A stretch of 64,000 nucleotides of DNA, taken from positions 54,027 through 118,026 of the forward strand of contig CAITZM010000128.1 in the NCBI GenBank assembly GCA_903896925.1, given 5' to 3'. The notes beneath the pieces are model-generated. The model did not search any database and was not told the origin of the DNA. It saw nothing but the letters and a program-made list of their open reading frames with translations. The position numbers and the translations under genes were made by a program. Each line of letters begins with the position of its first letter. Positions within the stretch are counted from its first letter, which is position 1. This document shows, piece by piece, positions 50,113 through 57,689 of this stretch. The DNA comes from an uncultured Lentisphaerota bacterium (GTDB lineage Bacteria; Verrucomicrobiota; Kiritimatiellia; CAIQIC01).

Positions 50113-51420
50113 TCACCGGTTCTTCTTTTTCTTTTTGCCGGCCTTGCCCTTTTTCATTTCGCCACCGGCGGAATTTTTCCCGGCTGCAGGATTGAGCTGG
50201 TCAAGGACGACCTGCAGTTTCGCGCGTGCAGCGAGGGCGGCTTCGTCCTTCGCATCGGCGGCCACCGCCTTCTCCACGAACGGCGCCTCGCTCATGTCGA
50301 ACAGCGCGCCATTCTGCGTGAGCTTGAAGCCCTGGTTGCGGACGTACCAGTTCGCGCCGAGCTGGACATAGATCCACTCGCGTGGCGTGCCTGTTTCGCC
50401 GCGCAGTTGCGGAGCAAAGCTGCGGCTGTCGAAGGTCACGCCTTCCGGCATCTTCGCGCCCGCCACCTCGGCGAACGTGGCGAAGAAATCGCTGAAGTCC
50501 ACGAGGTCATTCGCCACCTTGCCTCCCGACAGCGTGCCTTTCCAATTTGCCAGCAGCGGGACGCGGCTGCCGCCTTCCAACAGCGTGCCTTTCATGCCGT
50601 TGATCTTGCGCCCGTTGAGGGTGGAGCGGTCGGAGCCGAAGCGCGCGGTGCCGTTATCGCCGGTGAAAACGATCAGCGTCTTCTCGCGCAGCCCAAGCTT
50701 TTCGAGCTCCGCTACGAGCTGCCCGATCTGCTTGTCGAGGTAGGCGACGTTGTCCTCGTAATAATCCTGCGTGCCCTCCTTGCTGTCCGGGGTTTTCAGG
50801 ATCGGGCCGTGGATGAGATGCGTCGGATAGTAAAAATAGAAGGGCTGCTCGCGGTGGCGTTGGAAGAAGTCCGCGGCAAAGTTGAAGCAGGCGTCAGGAC
50901 AATAGACATCCTGCTTGGTTTCCACAAGCTGGCCATTCTTCGTGCAGCTCGTCTTCCAGTACCAGCCACCCGCCGTCGGGTCGGTGAGCCATTCGTCGAA
51001 GCCCCAGTCGCCGGGTGTGTCGCCCATCTGCCGCCACTTGCCCGCCATGCCGGTCGCATAGCCGGCCTGCTTGAGCGTGCGCGCCAGCGAGGGCTCGTTT
51101 CTGGACGACGGCTGCCCGGCGTTCTGGTTCGAGGTTCCGCCGGAGCGGAAGGTATAGCGGCCCGTGTTGATCGTGCAACGCGACGGACCGCACAGCGGCA
51201 TCGCATAGCAATGCGTGAAGCGCACGCCCGTCTCGGCCAGCTTGTCGAGGTTGGGCGTCTTGCCCTTGAAGCGGTCCGAGCCATAGCAACTGACGCCATC
51301 GAGGCCGAAATCATCGGCAAGGATGAAGACGATGTTGGGCTTGGAGGCGGGTTCCGCGCGGAGCGGTGCGGCCGGCATGAGCGCAGCCAAAGCAAGAGTC
51401 ACAACGAGAATACGATTCAT
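50113..51420 (-). CDS. Sulfatase, family S1
   Basis: 435 residues, signal peptide MNRILVVTLALAALMPAAPL. Motif Cys77-Gly-Pro-Ser-Arg81 (MPLCGPSRCTINTGRY), with LADDFGLDGVSCYG, AGKWRQMGD and FTGDNGTARFG. It is the shortest sulfatase here. The C-terminus is the most basic of the set (GEMKKGKAGKKKKKNR). A hairpin at 51514-51548 separates it from the EF-hand gene upstream, so a promoter probably lies at 51421-51510. Confidence 0.92.
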   Translation of the reverse strand: MNRILVVTLALAALMPAAPLRAEPASKPNIVFILADDFGLDGVSCYGSDRFKGKTPNLDKLAETGVRFTHCYAMPLCGPSRCTINTGRYTFRSGGTSNQNAGQPSSRNEPSLARTLKQAGYATGMAGKWRQMGDTPGDWGFDEWLTDPTAGGWYWKTSCTKNGQLVETKQDVYCPDACFNFAADFFQRHREQPFYFYYPTHLIHGPILKTPDSKEGTQDYYEDNVAYLDKQIGQLVAELEKLGLREKTLIVFTGDNGTARFGSDRSTLNGRKINGMKGTLLEGGSRVPLLANWKGTLSGGKVANDLVDFSDFFATFAEVAGAKMPEGVTFDSRSFAPQLRGETGTPREWIYVQLGANWYVRNQGFKLTQNGALFDMSEAPFVEKAVAADAKDEAALAARAKLQVVLDQLNPAAGKNSAGGEMKKGKAGKKKKKNR

Positions 51421-51513
51421 GGGTTCAACCCTTCTTGATTAAGCGCTTTTACAAAGGATTATTGTCGCGAACAGGCCGAGGCAAGCCAGCCGGCAGTCCG
51501 CCTACAAACCGAG

Positions 51514-51548
51514 TCGGCGTCAGCATGACAAAAGCCTGCTGACGCCGA
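51514..51548 (-). terminator. Intrinsic terminator-like hairpin after the EF-hand gene
   Basis: Perfect 12-bp arms (TCGGCGTCAGCA/TGCTGACGCCGA) with an 11-base loop, 20 bp beyond the stop at 51569. Only a weak T-rich stretch (GGTTTGTAG) follows on the minus strand. Confidence 0.6.
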
Positions 51549-51568
51549 TCGGTACCGCACGGGATCCG

Positions 51569-51895
51569 TTACTGATCCTTTTTTTTCTTTTTCTTCTTCG
51601 CGGGAGCTTCGACGGGCTTCGTCGCCGGGATGGCGGCGATCTCTTCGTCGCTCAACTTGCCATCGCTGTTGGTGTCGAAGGCCTTCATGGGGCCGGTCTT
51701 GTCGGCCTCGAAGTCCTTCGTCAGGGCTGCCTTCTCATCGGCGTCGAGGGTGCCGTTATAGTTCTTGTCATACTTGGCGTAGGTGTCCGACGGGGCCGTG
51801 GTCGGACCCGCATTCTTCTTGCCCTTCGCCAGCGCCGCGGGCGCCAATAAGGCGCACGCACATAATCCCATCACGAGCAGGGTCAGTTTCTTCAT
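51569..51895 (-). CDS. Secreted EF-hand protein with Lys-rich tail
   Basis: 108 residues from the ATG at 51895 with AAAGGAAAAG upstream. Signal peptide MKKLTLLVMGLCACALLAPA. Two canonical calcium-binding loops: DKNYNGTLDADE (43-54) and DTNSDGKLSDEE (74-85). The C-terminus is PAKKKKKKKDQ. It probably binds Ca2+ outside the cytoplasm. Sulfatases of this family need Ca2+, and the same basic tail occurs on many of them, so a supporting role in the locus is possible (inference). Confidence 0.85.
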   Translation of the reverse strand: MKKLTLLVMGLCACALLAPAALAKGKKNAGPTTAPSDTYAKYDKNYNGTLDADEKAALTKDFEADKTGPMKAFDTNSDGKLSDEEIAAIPATKPVEAPAKKKKKKKDQ

Positions 51896-52022
51896 CGCAC
51901 TTTTCCTTTGCCGCTTGATCGCACTTTTTTTCCGGCACCGGAGCGCAGTCACTCCTCCCTGCCGGCTTCATCCCACAATCGTACAACGCGGCAGCTCTTC
52001 CCTAATTGTAGGGCCTGGCCAT

Positions 52023-54281
52023 CTATTTGGCCGGGGCAGGATCATCGATCAACGGGTCGGTAACTTGAAAGCCACCCGCCGGTGTATCACCGGAGGGGCG
52101 GACAAAGGTCAGGTGGGGAAAACCGTAGCTGCTCCCCACCTTGCCCGAATGGCCGGGCACGGTGACGAGGCCGGCGGGGAAGCTGCGGTGATAGAGCACA
52201 TCCACACCGTCTTCACCCCACAGGAGCGTGTCCTTGGTCACCTGCCATGCGGCCGGCAACGCAGGCTGGCCGCGCTGGTGGACGGCGATCCAAACCTCGA
52301 CCGGCGCGTTGACGGTGAACCGGCAGCCCACGCCGGGCTTGGCGGCGTTGCCGCGCGGCGGGATCAGGCAGGTGGCCTCGCGCACCGCGGGCGGGACGGA
52401 AACCAGATTGTACTGCTGACGGACGCGCTGCAGCTCGTCGCCCGGGCCATGGACCAGAATCTCGGGGCTGCGTTTTTTGCCCTTCTCGTTTTCGGGCCCG
52501 GTCTCCGGGCACGTGCGCGCGAGCTTGAGGAGTTCGTCGAGATGCTCCCGATAGATGCCGCGCGGCGTGGTGTTGTGCTTCTTCATCAGCGCCGCCGCGT
52601 AGCCGGTGGCCGCGCCCATCTGGCCGCAGGTGTTCATGACGCGCGGGCCGCCCAGCCCGATGTGGGAGCAGCTGAAGCAGCGCCCGGCCATCATCAGGTT
52701 GGCGATGTTTTTCGAGTAAAGGCTGCGGAACGGGATGTAATAGCGCGGCACTTTCTTGAAGAGCGCCGTGGAGAGAAAGTCCTGCGGGCGTTGGGGGTCT
52801 TTGTAGTCCTGCTGGTAGTGCACATCCACTTCGCGGGTTTCGGTGACGACCGCGTCGGCGAAGGTCCGGCCCTCGGTCATGTCCTTGAACGTGTAGATAT
52901 AGTCGCCCATGAGCCGACGGGACTCGCGCTTGCCGCCGATAAAGCCGACGAACCGGAGCGCGTGGAAGACATATTTCGGGTTCTGCTTGGCGTTGGCGAA
53001 CGAGCCGTAGATCGCCCGCAGCACGTGATCGCGGATTTCCTCGGCGTCGGCGATCTGGTCGAGATCGTTGCGCGAATATTCCCAGAACCATTCGCCCTTG
53101 ATCGCGGGGTTCGTCTTGGCGACCGGCGCGGCCCACGGCACCGCAGGGAACGACTGCGGCTTGGCGGTCGCGATCGAATTCCACAGCAGCGAAGTGCCCA
53201 TCACGCGGTTGTCGGCGTTGGTGGGCGACCACAGGTCGCCATACTTGTCCCAGCCCTCGTCGAACTCGGCGCGCGGTTCGCGTCCTTGGCGGAGTTCGGC
53301 CCCCGCCCAATAGCCGACCCACCCGTCACCGGTGCCATCGATGAACACCGGCGCGGCGAACGCGCGCGCCTCCCCGGTTTCGATGTGCCGGGCGTTCACG
53401 TGGGCGATCCGGTCGCCGTTGGTGGCCACGCCGTAGGCCCGCCAACCGAGGAACTGGTGCACGTTCTTGGCGGCATCCATCGAGGCCTGGCGTTTGCGGT
53501 CATCGGCCAGCGACCGCTCCGAGCCGTTCGGCCAGTGCTCGGAATTGATGCCTTTCAGCAGCCGGTCGGCATAGCCGGTGATGCCGATGGTGTGGACACG
53601 CACTTCGCCGCTGGCATTGCCGCCCAGGACCGGACGGTCATGGACGAGGGCCACGGAGAGGCCCTGTTCCGCGGCCGCCAGCGCGGCGGCGCAGCCGGCG
53701 ATGCCGCCGCCGACCACAACCACATCGAACTGGCCGGCGGAGGGCGGGACGGCGGGCAGGCCGGACAACCGGTCGCGCCAAGCGCGCATGGCCTTCAAGT
53801 CGTTGGGCGGAGTCTCCGTCTGGTCCGTGGTCAGGTAAAGCGCATCGCAGCGCCCGTCGAAGCCGGTCAGGTCTTCCAGTTCGAGGCGCGTCTCGCCCGC
53901 CGGCAGCGGCACGGTGCCGCCATCCTGCCATTGCCAGCCGGGCTGCGTGCCGAACTCGGGCACCAGCGCACGCCCGTTGACCAGCACCTTGAAACGGCCG
54001 GGTGCCGTCCAGTCGCCGGGCACCCAGTTCTTCGTGCGCACCCACACCCGATAGGAACCGGCCGTCGCGATCTGGAGGCGGGTGGAGGCATTTTTCACCG
54101 GCTGGCCGAGTCCGTGGGCGAGCAGATAGGGCGAGCCCATCTGCTCCACAAACTGCTGATCCACCGACCAGCCGCCTTTATCGGCGAACGCTTCCGCCTC
54201 GACCAGCTGCCCGGCCCCGGCCAACGCCGGCCAGCCCGCAGCGAGCAGACAGCCGATAACCGCATAGTTTAATTTGTTCAT
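52023..54281 (-). CDS. Secreted FAD-dependent oxidoreductase with N-terminal sugar-binding-like domain
   Basis: 752 residues from the ATG at 54281, preceded by AGGA at good spacing. Signal peptide LNYAVIGCLLAAGWPALAGA. Residues about 25-160 are a beta-sandwich like a CBM/golvesin-type domain (VEAEAFADKGGW, AGSYRVWVRTKNW). The FAD-binding Rossmann motif VVVVGGGIAGCAAALAAAEQ lies at about 185-205, and NLMMAGRCFSCSHIGLGGPR with MGAATGYAAALM completes the FAD_oxidored (DUF-type) fold. Such proteins are common in PVC glycan loci as 'FAD-dependent oxidoreductases', with unknown sugar substrates. It stands alone between two intergenic gaps of 127 and 315 bp. Confidence 0.82.
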   Translation of the reverse strand: MNKLNYAVIGCLLAAGWPALAGAGQLVEAEAFADKGGWSVDQQFVEQMGSPYLLAHGLGQPVKNASTRLQIATAGSYRVWVRTKNWVPGDWTAPGRFKVLVNGRALVPEFGTQPGWQWQDGGTVPLPAGETRLELEDLTGFDGRCDALYLTTDQTETPPNDLKAMRAWRDRLSGLPAVPPSAGQFDVVVVGGGIAGCAAALAAAEQGLSVALVHDRPVLGGNASGEVRVHTIGITGYADRLLKGINSEHWPNGSERSLADDRKRQASMDAAKNVHQFLGWRAYGVATNGDRIAHVNARHIETGEARAFAAPVFIDGTGDGWVGYWAGAELRQGREPRAEFDEGWDKYGDLWSPTNADNRVMGTSLLWNSIATAKPQSFPAVPWAAPVAKTNPAIKGEWFWEYSRNDLDQIADAEEIRDHVLRAIYGSFANAKQNPKYVFHALRFVGFIGGKRESRRLMGDYIYTFKDMTEGRTFADAVVTETREVDVHYQQDYKDPQRPQDFLSTALFKKVPRYYIPFRSLYSKNIANLMMAGRCFSCSHIGLGGPRVMNTCGQMGAATGYAAALMKKHNTTPRGIYREHLDELLKLARTCPETGPENEKGKKRSPEILVHGPGDELQRVRQQYNLVSVPPAVREATCLIPPRGNAAKPGVGCRFTVNAPVEVWIAVHQRGQPALPAAWQVTKDTLLWGEDGVDVLYHRSFPAGLVTVPGHSGKVGSSYGFPHLTFVRPSGDTPAGGFQVTDPLIDDPAPAK

Positions 54282-54341
54282 GGCTTTCATCCTGTCAAAG
54301 TTGAACGTTTCCAAACCTTCTGCAAATCGCAGGCGGGCTGT

Positions 54342-54470
54342 TGGCTGGCTTGCTTCGGAGCGGCGGCACTCCTGCCGCCGAAACAGCCACAACCCGTCAC
54401 GCCCTTGCGCACACAGCGCCACGCTCGACGCTCTGGCTACGGCGGCAAGAGTGCCGCCGCTCCGGGCCAG
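54342..54470. mobile_element. MITE-like element with hairpin ends (copy 2)
   Basis: Ends in inverted orientation: GGCTTGCTTCGGAGCGGCGG on the left and CCGCCGCTCCGGGCCAG on the right. Hairpins CGGCGGC-ACTCCT-GCCGCCG at 54361-54380 and CGGCGGC-AAGAGT-GCCGCCG at 54440-54459. Same plan as 6268-6408. A half palindrome of the TTCCAA family (TTTCCAAACCTT at 54308) lies just to the left. The rest of the 54282-54596 gap holds no gene. Confidence 0.5.
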
Positions 54471-54596
54471 TCCTGCCGCTTCGCGCTACATACGAAATAG
54501 TGCCCGTCGCACCATGAGGCAAGCATCAACGTCTTCGCGGTCGAAAGGCTACGTCCAACTGCGGTTTCCCGGAGCCCTGGAAACAAACGCGCAACA

Positions 54597-56213
54597 TCAT
54601 TTTTTATTTCTTCCCTTGCGCCCCTTCAGCGGCGCATCGCCCACCTGCGGATCGAAGCCGGGCTCATATTGTTTCCGGAGCCGCTCCAGCTCGGCGGTCA
54701 GTTCGGTCACCGTCTGCGCATAGGCCGGGTCGGCATAGACGCTGCGCATCTGCCGCGGGTCCTTCTCGAGATCGTACAGTTCCCACTCCTTGACCGGGTA
54801 GAAATCCGCCAGCGTGAAGCGGTCCGTGCGGACGCCGTAGTGCTTGGTCACGCCGTGCCCGGGATCGTAGTAATGATAGTAGATGCTCTTGCGCCAGTCA
54901 GCCGGCGTCTCGCCGCGCAGGATGGGGACGAGCGAGCGGCCATGCAGCCCGTCGGGCAGTTTGCCGCCGGCGATGTCCACGAACGTCGGGGCGTAGTCGA
55001 TGTTCTGCACGAGCTGCGCCGGGCGGCTCCCGGGCTTGACCACGCCGGGCCACTTGACGATCAGCGGCATGTGGATCGACTCCTCGTAGATCCACCGCTT
55101 GTCGAACCAGCCGTGCTCGCCATTGTAGAAGCCCTGGTCGGCGGCATAGATGACGATGGTGTTCTCCTCCAGCCCCTCCGCCTTGAGATAGTCGACCACG
55201 CGGCCGACGCTGTCGTCCACCGCCTTCACGCAGCGGAGATAGTCCTTCATGTACTCCTGATATTTCCACTGCGTCAGCGCCTTGCCTTCGAGATGCGCCT
55301 TTTCGAACGCCGCATTGCGCGGGCCGTAGGCCGCCTGGAACTCGGCCACGGGCTCGCCCTTGGCGGGCTGCCGCACCTTCAGGTCGCTGCCCAGCACCAT
55401 ATCGCGGCCGATCTCCATCTTCTGCGTGCGGGCCGGCGTGCCACGCCCGGCATAGTCGTCGAACAGCGTCGGCGGCTCCGGAATCGTCACGTTCTCGAGC
55501 CAATGGTAGTAGCGGGTCGGCGGCTCCCAGGGACGGTGCGGCGCCTTGTGGTGCAGCAGCAGCAGGAAGGGCTTCGACTTGTCGCGCTGCTTGAGCCAGT
55601 CGAGGCCGAGGTCGGTGAGCAGGTCGGTGGCGTAGCCGGTGAGCTTTTCCTCACCGCTCGGACCGAGCACGGAGGGATTCCAATATTGCCCCTGCCCCGG
55701 GAACAGCCGCCAGTAGTCGGTGTTGGCCGGCGTGTCGCCCAGGTGCCACTTGCCGAGCGCAGCCGTCTGATAGCCGGCCGCGCGGATCGCCGCCGGATAC
55801 ATCCACACGCCCTGCTTCACCGGTTGGCCCAGGTTGGTCACACCGTTGGCGCCGCTGTGCAGGCCCGTCAGGACCGAGGCGCGGCTCGGCGAGCAGAGCG
55901 AGTTGCCGCAAAAGCTGTTTGGGAACAGCGCGCCCGCCGACGCCAGCCGGTCGATGTGCGGCGTGACACCCTGCTGCCGGCAGAACTCCGAGAGCCGCGA
56001 ATTATATGCGCCAATGGTCTGGATCGCATGATCGTCGGAGAAGATGAAGACGATGTTGGGCTTGCCCCGAGCGCCGGTCAGCGGAGCCTGCCCCGAGCCC
56101 AGTCGAGGGGTCGAACCAGCGCGGTCGAGGGGGTTCTGCGCCGGCAACTCGGCCGCGCCCACCGCGAGCAGGGCACCCGCCAACCACACCGTGCTGTGCA
56201 GAAATAGGTTCAT
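54597..56213 (-). CDS. Sulfatase, S1_11-like (GlcNAc-6-O-sulfatase type)
   Basis: 538 residues from the ATG at 56213 (AAGGAAACG upstream); signal peptide MNLFLHSTVWLAGALLAVGA. Residues about 27-50 are a repeat-derived linker (DRAGSTPRLGSGQAPLTGAR). Motif Cys107-Ser-Pro-Ser-Arg111 (NSLCSPSRASVLTGLHS), with FSDDHAIQTIGAYN, LGKWHLGDT and ADQGFYNGEHGWFDKRWIYE. These last segments are the classical S1_11 pattern, whose characterised members remove 6-O-sulfate from GlcNAc in mucin or glycosaminoglycans. The tail is basic (PLKGRKGRNKK). It follows the SMP-30-like gene by 93 bp. Confidence 0.93.
   Translation of the reverse strand: MNLFLHSTVWLAGALLAVGAAELPAQNPLDRAGSTPRLGSGQAPLTGARGKPNIVFIFSDDHAIQTIGAYNSRLSEFCRQQGVTPHIDRLASAGALFPNSFCGNSLCSPSRASVLTGLHSGANGVTNLGQPVKQGVWMYPAAIRAAGYQTAALGKWHLGDTPANTDYWRLFPGQGQYWNPSVLGPSGEEKLTGYATDLLTDLGLDWLKQRDKSKPFLLLLHHKAPHRPWEPPTRYYHWLENVTIPEPPTLFDDYAGRGTPARTQKMEIGRDMVLGSDLKVRQPAKGEPVAEFQAAYGPRNAAFEKAHLEGKALTQWKYQEYMKDYLRCVKAVDDSVGRVVDYLKAEGLEENTIVIYAADQGFYNGEHGWFDKRWIYEESIHMPLIVKWPGVVKPGSRPAQLVQNIDYAPTFVDIAGGKLPDGLHGRSLVPILRGETPADWRKSIYYHYYDPGHGVTKHYGVRTDRFTLADFYPVKEWELYDLEKDPRQMRSVYADPAYAQTVTELTAELERLRKQYEPGFDPQVGDAPLKGRKGRNKK
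56061..56121. repeat. CTGCCCCGAGCCC-AGTCGAGGGG repeat within sulfatase linker
   Basis: Holds two partial units in tandem (CTTGCCCCGAGCGCCGG, then GCCTGCCCCGAGCCCAGTCG) and matches 14457-14494 and 12911-12936. Lies exactly between signal-peptide and sulfatase-domain codons. Confidence 0.6.
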
Positions 56214-56306
56214 GAACGTTTCCTTCCCGGTTCCTCTGGCGGCGCTCCGCCCCACCCCGTCTCTATGCCCAACGGCGGACGGCCGGAATTATTTCACAGC
56301 GTGCGC

Positions 56307-57203
56307 TCACTGGCTGCCGGCGCCGGCGGTGCGCAGCCGGACCGCGTAGAGCTGCGTGCTCGCGGTGATAAACAACGTATGCCGGTCCTTGCCGCCGAAG
56401 CAGACGTTCGCCGTCCACGGCTCCGGCACCGGGATCTGCGCGATCTGTTTCCCGGTCTTGTCGAACACCGTCACGCCCTTGCCGGTGAGATAGACATTGC
56501 CCGCGTCGTCGAGCGTCATGCCGTCGGAGCCCAGGGGGCAGAACAGCCGCTTGTTGGCCAGCGCGCCGTCGGGCTGGATGTCGTAAGCGAACGTCTGCTT
56601 GGCCCGGATGTCGGCCACATACAGCGTCTTGCCGTCCGGCGTGCCGATGATGCCGTTGGGCTGCTGCAGGTCGCCGGCTACGAGGATCAGGTTCGTGCCG
56701 CCGGGCGGCAGATAGAAAACTTTTTCGCCGTCCTGCTCCTTGGGCCCGCGGTTCCAGTAAGGACGCTTGTAGAACGGATCGGTCAGATAGAGGCCGCCGT
56801 CCGGGCGGATCCAGAGATCGTTCGGGCCGTTGAGCAGCTTGCCGTTGTGCGCCTTGATGACGACCGTCGCGCGGCCGTCGGGCGCGATACGCCACAGCTC
56901 GTTGCTCGCATCGGCGCAGGCCCAGAGCTGGCCCTGCGCGTCGAAGCACAGCCCGTTCGCGCGGCCGCACGGCTGGAGGAACGTGGTGAGCTGGCCCGCC
57001 AGATCCCATTTCAGGATGCGGTCGTTGGGCTGGTCGGTGAAGAAGACATTGCCGGCCGCATCGCTCGCCGGGCCCTCGGTGAACTTGAAACCGCCCGCGA
57101 GCTTTTCGACCTGCGCGCCCGGCGCGAGCAGGGTCCCCTCCTCCGCCGCGCCCGCCGCCAGCGCCGCGCCCGCCAGAAATCCTGCCAACCATTTTGCTTT
57201 CAT
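56307..57203 (-). CDS. SMP-30/gluconolactonase-like beta-propeller, secreted
   Basis: 298 residues from the ATG at 57203; signal peptide MKAKWLAGFLAGAALAAGAA. Metal-site segments of the SGL family are visible: KFTEGPASDAAGNVFFTD (Glu), LLNGPNDLWIRPDGGLYLTD (Asn/Asp) and SDGMTLDDAGNVYLT (Asp). These enzymes open sugar lactones. Together with an oxidoreductase in the same locus a sugar-oxidation/lactone step is possible, although both proteins are exported (inference). It is the first gene of the 50-kb minus-strand run; its leader holds a palindrome array. Confidence 0.85.
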   Translation of the reverse strand: MKAKWLAGFLAGAALAAGAAEEGTLLAPGAQVEKLAGGFKFTEGPASDAAGNVFFTDQPNDRILKWDLAGQLTTFLQPCGRANGLCFDAQGQLWACADASNELWRIAPDGRATVVIKAHNGKLLNGPNDLWIRPDGGLYLTDPFYKRPYWNRGPKEQDGEKVFYLPPGGTNLILVAGDLQQPNGIIGTPDGKTLYVADIRAKQTFAYDIQPDGALANKRLFCPLGSDGMTLDDAGNVYLTGKGVTVFDKTGKQIAQIPVPEPWTANVCFGGKDRHTLFITASTQLYAVRLRTAGAGSQ

Positions 57204-57222
57204 GCGGCGAGGCATAGCATGT

Positions 57223-57268
57223 TTCCTGACCTTGGAAAAGCCCGGGCCGTTTTTTCCAAGCCTTGGAC
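57223..57268. repeat. TTCCAA-N3-TTGGAA array (2 units)
   Basis: TTCCTGACCTTGGAA (57223-57237) and TTCCAAGCCTTGGAC (57254-57268), pitch 31 bp, 20 bp upstream of the SMP-30-like start codon. Confidence 0.82.
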
Positions 57269-57450
57269 GGTCCCCAAAAAACAGGGGGCCGCAGCAGCAA
57301 CTCACCTGCCAGCGCTTGCGCAGGGGAAAGCGGCTGGAGGTAGGGTTATACCCCATACCAACAGCCGGGCCCGCGCGTACACTGCTTCCGGGGAAACATG
57401 CCAACAAACCGGATAAACAGGCGACGCGCGGCTTTCGAAAGGAGCGGCCT

Positions 57451-57600
57451 ATGTTGTGGACGATTTCAATGGTTCTGCTGGTGCTGTGGGCGCTGGGGCT
57501 GGTGAGCGATTACACGATGGGTGGGTTCATTCACATCCTGCTGGTGGTCGCCATCGTCATGGTGCTGCTGCGGCTGATTTCGGGCCGGCGGGTGGTCTGA
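57451..57600 (+). CDS. Small membrane protein, lmo0937/DUF5670-like (49 aa)
   Basis: 49 residues starting MLWTISMVLLVLWALGLVSD, then YTMGGFIHILLVVAIVMVLL and ending in a basic GRRVV. Two membrane helices around a Gly-Gly-Phe-Ile-His turn are the hallmark of the lmo0937/DUF5670 family of stress-associated membrane proteins. AAAGGAG lies 7 bases before the ATG, one of the best ribosome sites in the window. Function is unknown. It precedes the signalling operon by 89 bp. Confidence 0.8.
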   Translation: MLWTISMVLLVLWALGLVSDYTMGGFIHILLVVAIVMVLLRLISGRRVV

Positions 57601-57689
57601 GCCCTGCCACCGCCCCAGGTCAGGCCAATCGCACCGACTGGATGGATTGTGATTGAGCCCGCTCTGACATTGGCACATATTGTCTAGTA

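Noticed and set aside
56263..57300. 345-residue frame antisense-register to the SMP-30-like gene
   Set aside because: Same strand, other frame; Arg/Gly-rich composition with no signal peptide or domain, typical of a high-GC shadow frame.
57671..57689. Sigma-54 promoter (TGGCACATATTGT) before the CheB-CheR gene
   Set aside because: Spacing between the GG and GC elements is two bases too short for the -24/-12 consensus.
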